A stretch of 16,788 nucleotides of DNA from JAASSS01 sp021767745 (GCA_034189165.1 JAXHVN010000006.1:1-16788), one strand, 5' to 3'. Shown: positions 1-9,160, counted from the stretch's first letter. Numbers and translations: made by a program. The notes: a model not told the origin generated them from the letters alone.

Positions 1-46
1 GGGGCGCGGCACCTGTCCGCGCCGGCCGGTGGCACGTCGGGCCGGC

Positions 47-814
47 TCAGGGCAGGGGCGGGCCCAGCCGGGCGAGGCGGTAGTGGAGGGGGCCGTCGAA
101 CAGGCGGGTGCCGCCGCCTTCGGCGACGGTGCGGCGCAGCAGGTCGGGCTCGTCGATGACCACGCCGGCCAGATAGTCGATGCCGAACTGCGCCAGCTCC
201 GCCAGCCACGGCGCGCTCGGGCCCATGAGCACGGTGGTGGCATCCACAGCCAGGCTCGCCAGACGCGGGAAGGTCTTGTTGGCGAGCGTGCTCGCGGTCA
301 GGAATACCCAGTCGGCCTCGGGCAGGAGGTATTCGCAGGCCGGATCGGGCAGGTCCCCCGGCCCCGGCTGGCGTTCCAGCACGGTCACATCCAGGCCGGC
401 GGTGAGTCGGTCGAGGCCCGGGTAGCGGCCGATCACGATCACGCGCTGGCCCTGCAGTTGCGGCAGGAAGTGGCCGAACACGGCGAGGTTTCCCGGGGCG
501 GCCGAGCGGATCGGGCAGGCGCGCTCACGCAGCGAATTGTCGGCGCCGTTGATGACGGCGTTGACGGCCGCCAGGCCCAGGGTGGCCTCGTGCGGCTGGA
601 AGCGTTCCAGCCAGCGGGCGAGTTCTGCCAGCGGCCGGCCGGCGAGCGTACCCGGCCAGGGCAGGGTACGGGGGGCGCCGGCTGCCGTCATGGCAAGGCC
701 CATGCCGGCCGGACCCTCGCACAGCGTCCATACCAGCCCCAGCGTGGCGCTGCGGCAATGGCCGGCATCCCCGAGCCGGTCCCACAGCAGCTCGTAGACG
801 GCCCAGGGATTCAC
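47..814 (-). CDS. DUF364/DUF4213 putative heavy-metal chelation protein
   Basis: A 255-aa protein. The start is GTG (812-814), with GAGG about 6 nt upstream. The sequence fits the DUF4213/DUF364 family: an N-terminal part with 'GLVWTLCEGP' and 'LAAVNAVIN' (the latter near residue 85), and a Rossmann-like C-terminal half with 'VIVIGRYPG', 'DWVFLTASTLANKT' and 'VLMGPSAPW'. Members of this family are proposed metal-chelation or metal-handling proteins, and none in this branch has a firm biochemical role that I know of. It is the last gene of the minus-strand nifV-fix run, about 70 bp after the [2Fe-2S] ferredoxin gene, so co-expression with nitrogen fixation is likely. A role in Mo, Fe or other metal handling for nitrogenase is inference. 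I see no signal peptide or membrane segment, so it should be cytoplasmic. The family call is good; the function is unknown. Confidence 0.75.
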   Translation of the reverse strand: MNPWAVYELLWDRLGDAGHCRSATLGLVWTLCEGPAGMGLAMTAAGAPRTLPWPGTLAGRPLAELARWLERFQPHEATLGLAAVNAVINGADNSLRERACPIRSAAPGNLAVFGHFLPQLQGQRVIVIGRYPGLDRLTAGLDVTVLERQPGPGDLPDPACEYLLPEADWVFLTASTLANKTFPRLASLAVDATTVLMGPSAPWLAELAQFGIDYLAGVVIDEPDLLRRTVAEGGGTRLFDGPLHYRLARLGPPLP

Positions 815-884
815 GTGCGCCCTCGCCGGGCGGGACGCCGGCCGGCCGGTTCAGGTGGCATGGGCGCCGGCAGTCCGGCCCGGT

Positions 885-1208
885 TCACCAGACCTCGGCC
901 GGCGCCAGCAGCCGCGCCACGGGCCGGTCTGCCAGCAGGTGCTCACTCACCAGCGTGGGCACATCCGCCGCCTGCACGCCGTGATAGAGCAGGCCCTCCG
1001 GGTAGACGAGCACGTTCGGCCCACCGCCGCAGGGCCCGAGGCAGCCGGTGCCGGTGAGTGCGATGCGATCCCACAGGCCGCGCCGGTTCAGTTCGTCGGC
1101 AAAGGCCTGCACCAGCGCCGGCGAACCGCGCCCGCCGCAGGCGCCCTTGGGGTGCCCGGGCGGGCGCGACTGCACGCAGACGAACACGTGCTTGTGTGGC
1201 TTCGCCAT
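885..1208 (-). CDS. Thioredoxin-like [2Fe-2S] ferredoxin
   Basis: A 107-aa protein with the cysteine layout of the thioredoxin-fold [2Fe-2S] ferredoxins (Clostridium pasteurianum 2Fe ferredoxin type): C11 and C24 in the N-terminal loop region (FVCVQ...KGACGGRG), then C56 and C60 in 'GCLGPCGGGP'. In known diazotrophs such ferredoxins are encoded beside nif genes and the clostridial and Azotobacter proteins can bind the MoFe protein. Here it begins 3 bp after fixX stops, so it is almost certainly cotranscribed with fixABCX. It may be an electron carrier linked to the FixABCX complex or to nitrogenase assembly. That partner assignment is inference. It is cytoplasmic, with no leader. Length and motifs match the family, so the family call is firm. 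Confidence 0.9.
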   Translation of the reverse strand: MAKPHKHVFVCVQSRPPGHPKGACGGRGSPALVQAFADELNRRGLWDRIALTGTGCLGPCGGGPNVLVYPEGLLYHGVQAADVPTLVSEHLLADRPVARLLAPAEVW

Positions 1209-1211
1209 GGC

Positions 1212-1505
1212 TCAGCCGAACTTGAACAGCACGCCGAACCCGCCCCGGGGATACTCCCAGTCCACGTTGTGGAACTCGGTGCAGATCACCCGGCAGGTGC
1301 CGCATTCCAGGCAGCCGTCGGTAATGAGCGTGACGGCGCCGTTGCCCTCGGCCGTGTAGCAGCCGGCAGGGCAGCAGCTGGTGCACTGCTGCGTGGTGCA
1401 CTGGCTGCGGCAGACATCCAGATCGCGAATGCTGATGTGCGGCCGGCCCGCATCCACGCGGTAGCGGTTCTGGAACAGCTTCTCTTCCACGTTCACCTGC
1501 GTCAT
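1212..1505 (-). CDS. fixX: FixX, ferredoxin-like subunit of the FixABCX complex
   Basis: A 97-aa ferredoxin-like protein. Its second half has a clean [4Fe-4S] motif C65-x2-C68-x2-C71-x3-C75, followed by the aromatic/glycine tail WEYPRGGFGV typical of FixX. The first half has further cysteines (C32, C36, C41, C44, C45, C49). FixX docks with FixC and passes electrons toward quinone within the FixABCX electron-bifurcating complex, which uses NADH to reduce both quinone and a low-potential ferredoxin or flavodoxin for nitrogenase. The start codon overlaps the fixC stop by 4 bp (ATGA at 1502-1505), so the two are probably translationally coupled. Length is normal for the family. Confidence 0.95.
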   Translation of the reverse strand: MTQVNVEEKLFQNRYRVDAGRPHISIRDLDVCRSQCTTQQCTSCCPAGCYTAEGNGAVTLITDGCLECGTCRVICTEFHNVDWEYPRGGFGVLFKFG

Positions 1506-2800
1506 TCGAACGCCCTCCAGAGTTTGAAGGCATCGCCCACCAGACCGAACCAGCCGCGGCGTTCGCCGAGACTGCGCCGGATGGCCTTCTCCTTCGATTT
1601 CTTGTCTGTGCCGTCCACGGTGATGAACTCGTGCATCGCGGCGTTCATCATGCCGGGGTAGGTGGTGAAGAACTGCGGGTTCTCGTGCAGCGTCGCCGGC
1701 AGCCGGCGGTACTTCTTCAGATCCTTCATGACGAAGCTGTCATCGAGCCGGCGCCGGTAACGCGAGAGGTTCTCGGCGGTGAATGGCCGGTCGGCCTCGC
1801 GCAGGGCGATCGCCGTCTCGGCCGCCAGCCGGCCGGAGGTCATGGCGAGGTTGGAGCCTTCGCGATGCACCGAATTCACCAGCCCTGCCGAGTCGCCGGC
1901 GATCATCCAGCCGTGACCGTAGAGCCGCGGCACGGCGTTGTAGCCGCCCTCGGGAATCAGGTGGGCGACGTATTCCTTCAGCTCGGCGCCGGCCAGCAGC
2001 GGCTGGATCGCCGGGTGCGCCTTCATGCGTTCGAGCAGCTCGTAGGGCGGAATCTTCTGCTGCACGAAGTTCGACAGCAGACAGCCGATGCCGATGGTCA
2101 GCGTGTCGCGGTTGGTATAGAGAAAGCCGGTGCCGACCATGCCGTGGGTGATGGCGCCGGTCATCTCGATGGCCACGCCTTCCTCGCCCTGCAGGCCGAA
2201 GCGCTGTTCGATCACCTCCGGTGCCAGGAACAGCGTTTCCTTCACCGCCAGGGCCACGTCCTTCGGCTGCAGCTCCGCGTGAAAGCCGGCCTTGCGGGCC
2301 AGGGTGGAATTGACCCCGTCGGCCAGGATCACCAGGTCCGCGTAGATCGCGCCGCCCTCGCGGTCGGTGTGCACGCCGACGACCCGCTCGCCGTCGAAGA
2401 TCAGCTCGCGAACGGTGGTCTCGCAGATCACCAGCCCGCCGGCCTGCTGCACCTTGCCCGAGAACCACCGGTCGAACTGCGCCCGCACGATGGTGTAGCG
2501 GTTGTAGGGCGGTCGGTTGAAGGCGGCGGAGCGGTAGTTGCTGCCGATGTAGGCATCGTCGGTGAGCATCCAGAAGCGCTGCTCGATCAGGTAGCGCTCC
2601 AGCGGCGCGTCGTCGCGGAACGTGGGGATGATGCGTTCCAGCGCGTCCGCGTAGAGGATCGCGCCCTGCACGTTCTTCGAGCCGGGGGTTTCGCCCCGCT
2701 CGATCTGCAGCACGCTCATGCCGGCGCTGGCCAGGGTGTAGGCGGCGGCGTTGCCGGCCGGACCGGCGCCCACCACGATGACGTCGAATCGTTCCTGCAT
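1502..2800 (-). CDS. fixC: FixC, ETF-quinone oxidoreductase-like flavoprotein
   Basis: A 432-aa flavoprotein. Residues 7-16 carry the FAD-binding Rossmann motif (VIVVGAGPAG), followed by the acidic residue of the second strand in 'QIERGETPGSKN'. Later flavin-binding segments include 'DLVILADGVNSTLARKAG' and 'YGHGWMIAGDSAGLVNS'. The FixC/ETF-QO family accepts electrons from the FixAB flavoprotein and, with FixX, reduces membrane quinone. This exergonic arm is what drives low-potential reduction in bifurcating FixABCX. AGGAG sits about 7 nt before the ATG. It lies 12 bp after fixB and overlaps fixX by 4 bp. FixC lacks obvious transmembrane helices, so membrane contact would be peripheral. Length is typical. 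Confidence 0.96.
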   Translation of the reverse strand: MQERFDVIVVGAGPAGNAAAYTLASAGMSVLQIERGETPGSKNVQGAILYADALERIIPTFRDDAPLERYLIEQRFWMLTDDAYIGSNYRSAAFNRPPYNRYTIVRAQFDRWFSGKVQQAGGLVICETTVRELIFDGERVVGVHTDREGGAIYADLVILADGVNSTLARKAGFHAELQPKDVALAVKETLFLAPEVIEQRFGLQGEEGVAIEMTGAITHGMVGTGFLYTNRDTLTIGIGCLLSNFVQQKIPPYELLERMKAHPAIQPLLAGAELKEYVAHLIPEGGYNAVPRLYGHGWMIAGDSAGLVNSVHREGSNLAMTSGRLAAETAIALREADRPFTAENLSRYRRRLDDSFVMKDLKKYRRLPATLHENPQFFTTYPGMMNAAMHEFITVDGTDKKSKEKAIRRSLGERRGWFGLVGDAFKLWRAFE

Positions 2801-2812
2801 GGCGATGCTCCT

Positions 2813-3898
2813 CTAGCCGGCCCGCTGCGTCAGGGCCAGGTGCTGGCGACAGGCACCGGTGAGCGCGGGCAGGATCTGCAGCGCGTTGCCGACGATGCCG
2901 TAGGTGGCGAAATCGAAGATGGGCGCGTTGGCGTCGCTGTTGATGGCCACGATCACATCCGCGCCTTCCATGCCGACGCGGTGCTGCACCGCGCCGGAGA
3001 TGCCGGCGGCGATGTAGAGCTTGGGCCGCACCGTCCTGCCGGACTGGCCCACCTGGCGCTCCGGGTCCACCCAGCCGGCCTGCACGACCGGGCGCGAGGC
3101 GCCCACTTCCGCGCCCAGCACGCGGGCCAGCTCCCAGACCAGCTCGAAGTTCTCCGGCTGCTTCAGCCCGCGCCCGCCGGCGACGATGATGTCGGCGAAG
3201 GCCAGCTGCGGCCGGTCCTGCCGGTTGTCGGGGATGTAGTCCAACACCTTGGTGAGGATGTCGGTCTCCACCAGGCGCAGCGGATGCTCGACGATTTCGC
3301 CGCCGCGCGTGGCCTCGTAGGGCGCCATGTCCATGACCCGCGGGCGCACCGTGGCCATCTGCGGGCGGTAGTTCAGCGTCACGATCGTGCACAGCAGGCT
3401 GCCGCCGAAGGTGGGCCGCGAGGCGGCGAGGCTGCGGTTCTCCGGGTCGATGGTCAGCTCGGTGCAGTCGGCGGTCAGGCCGGTCTGCAGCGTGGTGGCG
3501 ACCGAGCCGGCCAGGTCGCGCCCCAGCGTGGTGGCGCCCAGCAGCAGGATCTCCGGCTGGTAGGCGTTCACCAGCTCCGTCAGGCCCTGGGTGAAGGGCT
3601 GGTTGCGGTAGTCCGCCAGCGCCGGATCCTCGATCAGGTAGCAGCGGTCGGCGCCGTAGCGGAAGGCGAGCTGGCAGAACTGCCGGGTCGGCTCACCGGG
3701 TGCGCCGAGCACCACGCCGGCCAGCGGCACGCCGAGCTGATCGGCGAGCTTGCGGCCCTCGCCCATCAGCTCCCAGGACACCGGGTGGGCCTGGCCGCGC
3801 TCGTGCTCGACGAACACCCAGACGCCCTGATAGGCGGCCAGGCGCGGGTCGAGTTCGAGCTTGCGGCCGGCGGGGCGGCGGGCAGCGGGCGTGTTCAT
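2813..3898 (-). CDS. fixB: FixB, electron transfer flavoprotein alpha subunit
   Basis: A 361-aa ETF-alpha homologue. The N-terminal ETF domain covers about residues 24-200 ('GVWVFVEHERGQAHPVSWEL', 'LLLGATTLGRDLA'). The C-terminal FAD domain covers about residues 235-350 ('IIVAGGRGLKQPENF', 'VGQSGRTVRPKLYIAAGISG', 'VAINSDANAPIFDFATYGIVGN'), which are the canonical ETF-alpha flavin-binding motifs. It pairs with FixA to form the flavin heterodimer that bifurcates electrons from NADH. The ATG at 3896-3898 overlaps the fixA stop by 4 bp, which supports the start. The first 20 residues are basic, proline-rich and poorly conserved-looking, so a slightly later functional start of homology (near residue 20) is normal. 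Strong call. Confidence 0.95.
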   Translation of the reverse strand: MNTPAARRPAGRKLELDPRLAAYQGVWVFVEHERGQAHPVSWELMGEGRKLADQLGVPLAGVVLGAPGEPTRQFCQLAFRYGADRCYLIEDPALADYRNQPFTQGLTELVNAYQPEILLLGATTLGRDLAGSVATTLQTGLTADCTELTIDPENRSLAASRPTFGGSLLCTIVTLNYRPQMATVRPRVMDMAPYEATRGGEIVEHPLRLVETDILTKVLDYIPDNRQDRPQLAFADIIVAGGRGLKQPENFELVWELARVLGAEVGASRPVVQAGWVDPERQVGQSGRTVRPKLYIAAGISGAVQHRVGMEGADVIVAINSDANAPIFDFATYGIVGNALQILPALTGACRQHLALTQRAG

Positions 3899-4755
3899 CG
3901 GCCGGTCTCCTGCATGCCGGCCCGGCCGAGCAGGGCGGCCAGCTCCGGGTTGCGCGTGGTGAGCTTGGCGAGCAGCGTGGCGGCCAGATCTTCCGGCGTG
4001 CCGCTCTCGCAGCTGATCAGGTCGGCGCGCTGGGTGTTCGGTGTCGGTGCGAACACCTTGCGTACCACCGTCGGTGAACCCTTGAGCCCGACGCGGCTCG
4101 GGTCCTCGATGCCGGCGGCCTTGCTGTCCCAGCGCTGCACCGGGTAGCGGGCGGCGCGGAAGATGCCGGCCTGGGTGGCGAAGCGCAGTTCGTTGCTGCC
4201 CTCGAGCATGGTGATCAGGCAGGGCAGGCGGGTCTTGAGCACCTGCACGCCGCCCTCGGCCCGCCGGCGCACGACGATCTCGCGCCGCTCGGGGTCCACC
4301 GCGTCGATCTGGCTCACGTAGGTGAGCAGCTGCAGGTCGAGGCGCTTGGCAATGCCGGGGCCGACCTGGGCGGTGTCGCCGTCGATGGTCTGCTTGCCGC
4401 AGAACACCAGGTCCACCGCCATGTCGCGCCCGATCTGGCGCACGGCGCTGGCCAGCGCGAAGCTGGTGGCGAGCGTGTCGGAGCCGGCGAAGGCGCGGTC
4501 GGTCACCAGGATCGCGTGATCGGCGCCGAACGAGATCGCCTTGCGCAGCGCCATCTCCGCCTGGGGCGGACCCATGCACAGCACCGTCACCCGGCCGCCG
4601 ACCCGGTCCTTCAGCCGCAGCGCCTCCTCCAGCGAGAACAGGTCGTAGGGATTGACCACCGCCGGCACGCCCTGGCGCATGATGGTGTTGGTGACCGGAT
4701 GCACGCGGATCTGCGAGCTGTCCGGCACCTGCTTGATACAGACGACGATATGCAT
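3895..4755 (-). CDS. fixA: FixA, electron transfer flavoprotein beta subunit
   Basis: An ETF-beta homologue, 286 aa from the preferred start. It opens with the family N-terminus MHIVVCIKQVPDS and has 'NPYDLFSLEEALRLKD', 'TVLCMGPPQAEMALRKAIS', 'FCGKQTIDGDTAQVGPGIA' and 'GSPTVVRKVFAPTP', all classic FixA landmarks. It forms the FixAB heterodimer that takes electrons from NADH. Two starts are possible. The ATG at 4764 gives 289 aa and a 4-bp overlap with nifW, but its GGGAGG sequence abuts the codon with no spacer. The ATG at 4755 has GGGAGG about 9 nt upstream and matches the usual family start, so I chose it. It overlaps fixB by 4 bp at the other end. Confidence 0.95.
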   Translation of the reverse strand: MHIVVCIKQVPDSSQIRVHPVTNTIMRQGVPAVVNPYDLFSLEEALRLKDRVGGRVTVLCMGPPQAEMALRKAISFGADHAILVTDRAFAGSDTLATSFALASAVRQIGRDMAVDLVFCGKQTIDGDTAQVGPGIAKRLDLQLLTYVSQIDAVDPERREIVVRRRAEGGVQVLKTRLPCLITMLEGSNELRFATQAGIFRAARYPVQRWDSKAAGIEDPSRVGLKGSPTVVRKVFAPTPNTQRADLISCESGTPEDLAATLLAKLTTRNPELAALLGRAGMQETGR

Positions 4756-4760
4756 GGCAC

Positions 4761-5099
4761 TCATCCTCCCGGCTGGCGCGAGGGCAGGCTCGCCCGCACG
4801 GTGTCGACGCTGACGCGCTGGCCGTCGGCGTCCTGAAAGACCTTGAAGACCCGTTCCTGCGCCGGCGTCGAGCGCACGAAGTCCTCGTAGGCCCGCAGCA
4901 GCAGCGCGCGGGCGGTATGCCAGCCGTCGGCCGCATCCAGCGTGGCCTCGGCCGGCAGCTGCGCCAGGTATTGGTGGAAGCGCTTCAGGATGTGCAGCCG
5001 GTTCACCTGCACTACCGCCGGGTCGTAGGGCACCTGGAAGAACTCCAGGAATTCCTCGGCGGCGGACAGGGCCTGTAGCCTCGCCAGCAACTCGCTCAT
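4761..5099 (-). CDS. nifW: NifW, nitrogenase stabilizing/protective protein
   Basis: A 112-aa protein that fits NifW in length and sequence: the N-terminal 'LSAAEEFLEFFQVPYDPAVVQVNRLHILKRFHQYL' segment (residues about 9-43) is the family signature. NifW binds MoFe protein during maturation and is linked to protection or homocitrate/FeMo-co handling. Its exact chemistry is not settled. The ATG (5097-5099) overlaps the cysE stop by 4 bp. A longer in-frame reading upstream would run through the end of cysE and is unlikely. The position between cysE and fixA follows a nifV-nifW-fixABCX order known from other proteobacterial diazotrophs. Confidence 0.94.
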   Translation of the reverse strand: MSELLARLQALSAAEEFLEFFQVPYDPAVVQVNRLHILKRFHQYLAQLPAEATLDAADGWHTARALLLRAYEDFVRSTPAQERVFKVFQDADGQRVSVDTVRASLPSRQPGG

Positions 5100-5896
5100 G
5101 ACACGGTCTCCGGTTCGGATCTGGGTTCGGCGGCGGCCGGCATCGATGGCGGCGGTTCGCCGGCGCAGGGGCCGGCGCACACGGCCTGCGCCTCGGCCTC
5201 GCAGGCGGCGCCGGGCTCGCCCAGTCGCAGCTCCAGCGCCTGCACGCGCTCCAGCAGGCAGGCCACCGCCTTGCCGACCGGGTCGGGCATCAGGTGGTGG
5301 TCCAGGTCGATGCCGTGGTCGGTGATCCGCCGCTGACGCAGCGGCAGCACCGCGCGGCCGGGGATGCCGACCACCGTGGTGCCGGCCGGCACCGGCTCGA
5401 TCACCACCGAGTTGGCGCCGATGCGGGCATGGGCGCCGATCTCGATCGGCCCGAGCACCTTGGCACCGGCGCCGATCACCACGCCTTCGCGCACCGTGGG
5501 GTGACGTTTGCCGGCGTGCCAGGAGGTGCCGCCGAGCGTGACGCCGTGATAGAGCGTCACGTCATCGCCGAGCTCCGCCGTCTCGCCGATCACCACGCCG
5601 CAGCCGTGGTCGATGAACAGCCGCGCGCCGATGCGGGCGCCCGGATGGATGTCGATGTGGGTCAGCCAGCGGCAGGCGTGGCTCACCAGCCGGGCGGGGT
5701 AGCGCAGCCCCGCGCACCACAGCGCGTGCGCCAGCCGGTGGCCGAGCACGGCGTGCACGCCGGGGTAGGCGGTGATCACCTCCAGCCGGTGGCGGGCCGC
5801 CGGGTCGCGCTCGAACACGCAGTCCACGTCCGCCCACAGCTGGCGCCACAGGCCGGGTCGCCGCGCGGCCGGCGCGCTCAGCACGCGAGCGGCCAT
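5096..5896 (-). CDS. cysE: Serine O-acetyltransferase (NifP/CysE-like)
   Basis: A 266-aa acetyltransferase with a left-handed beta-helix hexapeptide region (about residues 80-185). The catalytic pair appears as D82 in 'DIHPGA' and H97 in 'FIDHGCGVVIGET', 15 residues apart as in enteric CysE (D143/H158). The 'TLYHGVTLGGTSWHAGKRHPTV' segment is also diagnostic. It makes O-acetylserine for cysteine synthesis. nif-linked copies (called nifP in Azotobacter) are thought to raise cysteine supply for Fe-S cluster assembly. The gene overlaps the 3' end of nifV by 19 bp and nifW by 4 bp. After the helix it has an unusual tail rich in Pro, Ala and Glu with three cysteines (C232, C240, C244) in place of the common CysE C-terminus. 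Whether feedback inhibition by cysteine is kept cannot be judged. Confidence 0.92.
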   Translation of the reverse strand: MAARVLSAPAARRPGLWRQLWADVDCVFERDPAARHRLEVITAYPGVHAVLGHRLAHALWCAGLRYPARLVSHACRWLTHIDIHPGARIGARLFIDHGCGVVIGETAELGDDVTLYHGVTLGGTSWHAGKRHPTVREGVVIGAGAKVLGPIEIGAHARIGANSVVIEPVPAGTTVVGIPGRAVLPLRQRRITDHGIDLDHHLMPDPVGKAVACLLERVQALELRLGEPGAACEAEAQAVCAGPCAGEPPPSMPAAAEPRSEPETVS

Positions 5897-7011
5897 GGCC
5901 GGGTCTGCGCGTGGAAGTCCATCAGCTCCGCCGGCGTCGGCGCGCGCTTCTCGGCCTGCGCCAGCCGGCGGATGCGGCCGAGGATCTGCTGCGCCTGTGC
6001 CGGCTCCAGCGCGATGCCGAGCGTCTGGAAGGCGGCCAGCACCGCACCGCTGCCGGAGTGCTTGCCGAGCACCAGCCGGTGCGCACGACCGAGCAGTGCG
6101 GGATCGACGCCCTGATAGTTCTGCGGGTGCTTGAGCAGGCCGTCCACGTGGATACCCGACTCGTGGGTGAACACGTCCGCGCCGACCAGGCTCTTGTTGG
6201 CTGCCAACGGCCGGCGGGCGGCTTCGGCGACCAGCGCCGAGAGCGCCGGCAGGGCACGGGTATCGATGCCGGTGTCGTGCCGGTAGAGCTGGTGCAGCGC
6301 GATCACCACTTCCTCCAGCGGCGCGTTGCCGGCGCGCTCGCCGAGCCCGTTCACCGTGGTGCTGACGTGGCTGGCGCCGGCCCGCACCGCCGCCAGCGTG
6401 TTGGCGGTGGCCAGGCCGAGGTCATCGTGTGCATGCATCTCCAGCTCGAGGTCGACCGTGCGCCGTAACCGGCCGAGAATCTCCCAGGCGCGGAAGGGAT
6501 CGAGCAGGCCGAGCGTGTCGGCATAGCGCAGCCGGCGCGCGCCGGCCGCCTGGACGGTCTCGGCGAATCGCAGCAGGAAGGCCGGCTCGGCGCGGGAGGC
6601 GTCCTCGGCGCCGACGCTCACCTCGAAGCCGGCCTCCCGCGCCGCCCGCACCTGCCGGGCGATGTTGTCCTGCACGAAGGCGCGGTCACGCCCGAGCTTG
6701 CGCTGGATCTGCACGTCCGAGACCGGCGTGGACAGGTGCAGGCAGGGAGCGCCACAGCGGCGGGCAGCCTCGATGTCCTCTGCCCGGGCTCGGCCCCACA
6801 CCACCAGCCGCGCCGGCAGGTTCAGGGCCAGCAGGGCGCGGATGTCGTCCTGCTCCTCGGCGCCCATCGCCGGAATGCCGATTTCCAGCTCCGGCACGCC
6901 CAGGGCCACCAGCGCCTGTGCCATGGCGAGCTTCTCCGCGGTGGTGAAGGCCACCCCCGCGGTCTGCTCGCCATCGCGCAGGGTGGTGTCCTGGATCTGC
7001 ACTTGCCGCAT
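5878..7011 (-). CDS. nifV: NifV, homocitrate synthase
   Basis: A 377-aa enzyme of the alpha-IPM/homocitrate synthase family. It condenses acetyl-CoA and 2-oxoglutarate to R-homocitrate, the organic ligand of FeMo-co. Visible motifs are 'DTTLRDGEQTAGVAFT' (residues 8-23, with R12 and D13), the metal-binding HxH at H193/H195 in 'EMHAHDDLGLATANT', and 'THESGIHVDGLLKHPQNYQG' followed by 'LGKHSGSGAV'. The protein lacks the C-terminal leucine-binding regulatory domain of LeuA, and its length matches NifV (about 380 aa). The ATG at 7009-7011 has AGGAG about 7 nt upstream; an in-frame upstream extension would be Arg/Pro-rich and non-homologous. It is the first gene of the minus-strand operon, behind a sigma-54 promoter at 7110-7124. 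Confidence 0.95.
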   Translation of the reverse strand: MRQVQIQDTTLRDGEQTAGVAFTTAEKLAMAQALVALGVPELEIGIPAMGAEEQDDIRALLALNLPARLVVWGRARAEDIEAARRCGAPCLHLSTPVSDVQIQRKLGRDRAFVQDNIARQVRAAREAGFEVSVGAEDASRAEPAFLLRFAETVQAAGARRLRYADTLGLLDPFRAWEILGRLRRTVDLELEMHAHDDLGLATANTLAAVRAGASHVSTTVNGLGERAGNAPLEEVVIALHQLYRHDTGIDTRALPALSALVAEAARRPLAANKSLVGADVFTHESGIHVDGLLKHPQNYQGVDPALLGRAHRLVLGKHSGSGAVLAAFQTLGIALEPAQAQQILGRIRRLAQAEKRAPTPAELMDFHAQTRPWPLAC

Positions 7012-7109
7012 GGCTCGCTCCTGCTGCGGTCCACCCGTGGGCCGGTCTGGGCGGCGGGCCCGTTGGCCCCCGCGGCGGGACGTCCGAACGCCCCGTTGGC
7101 CGGTGCAGC

Positions 7110-7124
7110 GCAACTTTGGTGCCA
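7110..7124 (-). promoter_or_regulatory. Sigma-54 (-24/-12) promoter of nifV operon
   Basis: Read on the minus strand the site is TGGCAC-CAAAG-TTGC, a full match to the TGGCAC-N5-TTGC core of sigma-54 promoters. The expected start of transcription is about 12 nt downstream (near 7098), giving a 5' leader of roughly 88 nt before the nifV ATG. The NifA-type site at 7268-7283 is at a suitable upstream distance. Confidence 0.88.
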
Positions 7125-7267
7125 GTCCGGCCGGCGCGCCCGGCCGGTGCCGTCGAACGGCGCGCGGGCGCTGCCATTTCGCATCCGGCGCCGGCGCCTC
7201 TGCCGGCCCCGGGCGGCTGCTGCGCGGGCTGGGATGGGCGGGTGCAAAGCCGACATGTGCGGTGCCT

Positions 7268-7283
7268 TGTCAGACTCGCGACA
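7268..7283. promoter_or_regulatory. NifA upstream activator site (TGT-N10-ACA)
   Basis: TGT (7268-7270), ten bases, ACA (7281-7283) is an exact match to the NifA binding consensus. Its centre is about 177 bp upstream of the predicted nifV transcription start, within the range for enhancer-type action by DNA looping. It is also about 110 bp before nifA, so an effect on nifA cannot be excluded. Confidence 0.75.
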
Positions 7284-7320
7284 CGCCGCCGGGCAGGCGG
7301 CAGACGACAGGCGGCAGGCA

Positions 7321-7354
7321 TTGACAAGTCGGCAGAGAAGGGATTGAAGATATT
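7321..7354 (+). promoter_or_regulatory. Possible sigma-70 promoter for nifA
   Basis: A perfect TTGACA (7321-7326) lies in a locally A/T-richer patch 68 bp before the nifA ATG. The -10 element is poor: TTGAAG at 17-bp spacing, or GATATT at a too-long 22 bp. No sigma-54 core was found facing nifA, so nifA would need some vegetative-type promoter. Weak call. Confidence 0.25.
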
Positions 7355-7393
7355 GGCTGTGGCAACGCCCCGTCGCCGCCGCCAGGTTCCGCC

Positions 7394-9001
<1,608 letters not shown>

Positions 9002-9160
9002 ACCGCCGGCGCCCGCCCCGCGCCAACCGTGCCGCGATCCCTCGCCGGCATCGTCCCGTCCTGCTGCCCACCCTGCTGAGGCCCCTGCCGCGGCTCGGGC
9101 GGACCCGCCTGCGGTCGCGCGTGCCCGCCGCGCCGGCGTCCCTCCCGGCGCCCGCCAGCA

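Larger units (their letters stand above)
7012..7393. other. Divergent nifV/nifA control region
   Basis: A 382-bp intergenic region between the divergent nifV and nifA start codons. It holds a sigma-54 promoter facing nifV (7110-7124), a TGT-N10-ACA activator site (7268-7283) and a possible sigma-70 type -35 element facing nifA (7321-7326). A GC-only palindrome (7127-7147, CCGGCCG arms, 6-base loop) sits directly upstream of the -24 element. GGCCGG words recur all over the window, so that palindrome may be only a compositional feature. I see no convincing gene in this stretch. Confidence 0.7.

Noticed and set aside
30..36. TGGCACG resembling a -24 element near the window start
   Set aside because: No TTGC or GC follows at the required -12 spacing.
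1631..4147. Very long open frame on the plus strand, antisense to fixC, fixB and part of fixA
   Set aside because: It reads as His/Ala/Gly/Arg-rich low-complexity protein with no domain, while the minus strand encodes clear Fix proteins. It is a by-product of high GC with strong third-position bias.
7127..7147. GC palindrome beside the nifV promoter as a regulator site or terminator
   Set aside because: CCGGCCGG-type words are abundant through the whole window, there is no T-run, and its position upstream of the promoter does not fit a terminator of either divergent gene.
9130..9151. Hairpin after nifA as an intrinsic terminator
   Set aside because: The stem is only 7 bp with an 8-base loop and no following T-run, and it lies about 130 bp after the stop.
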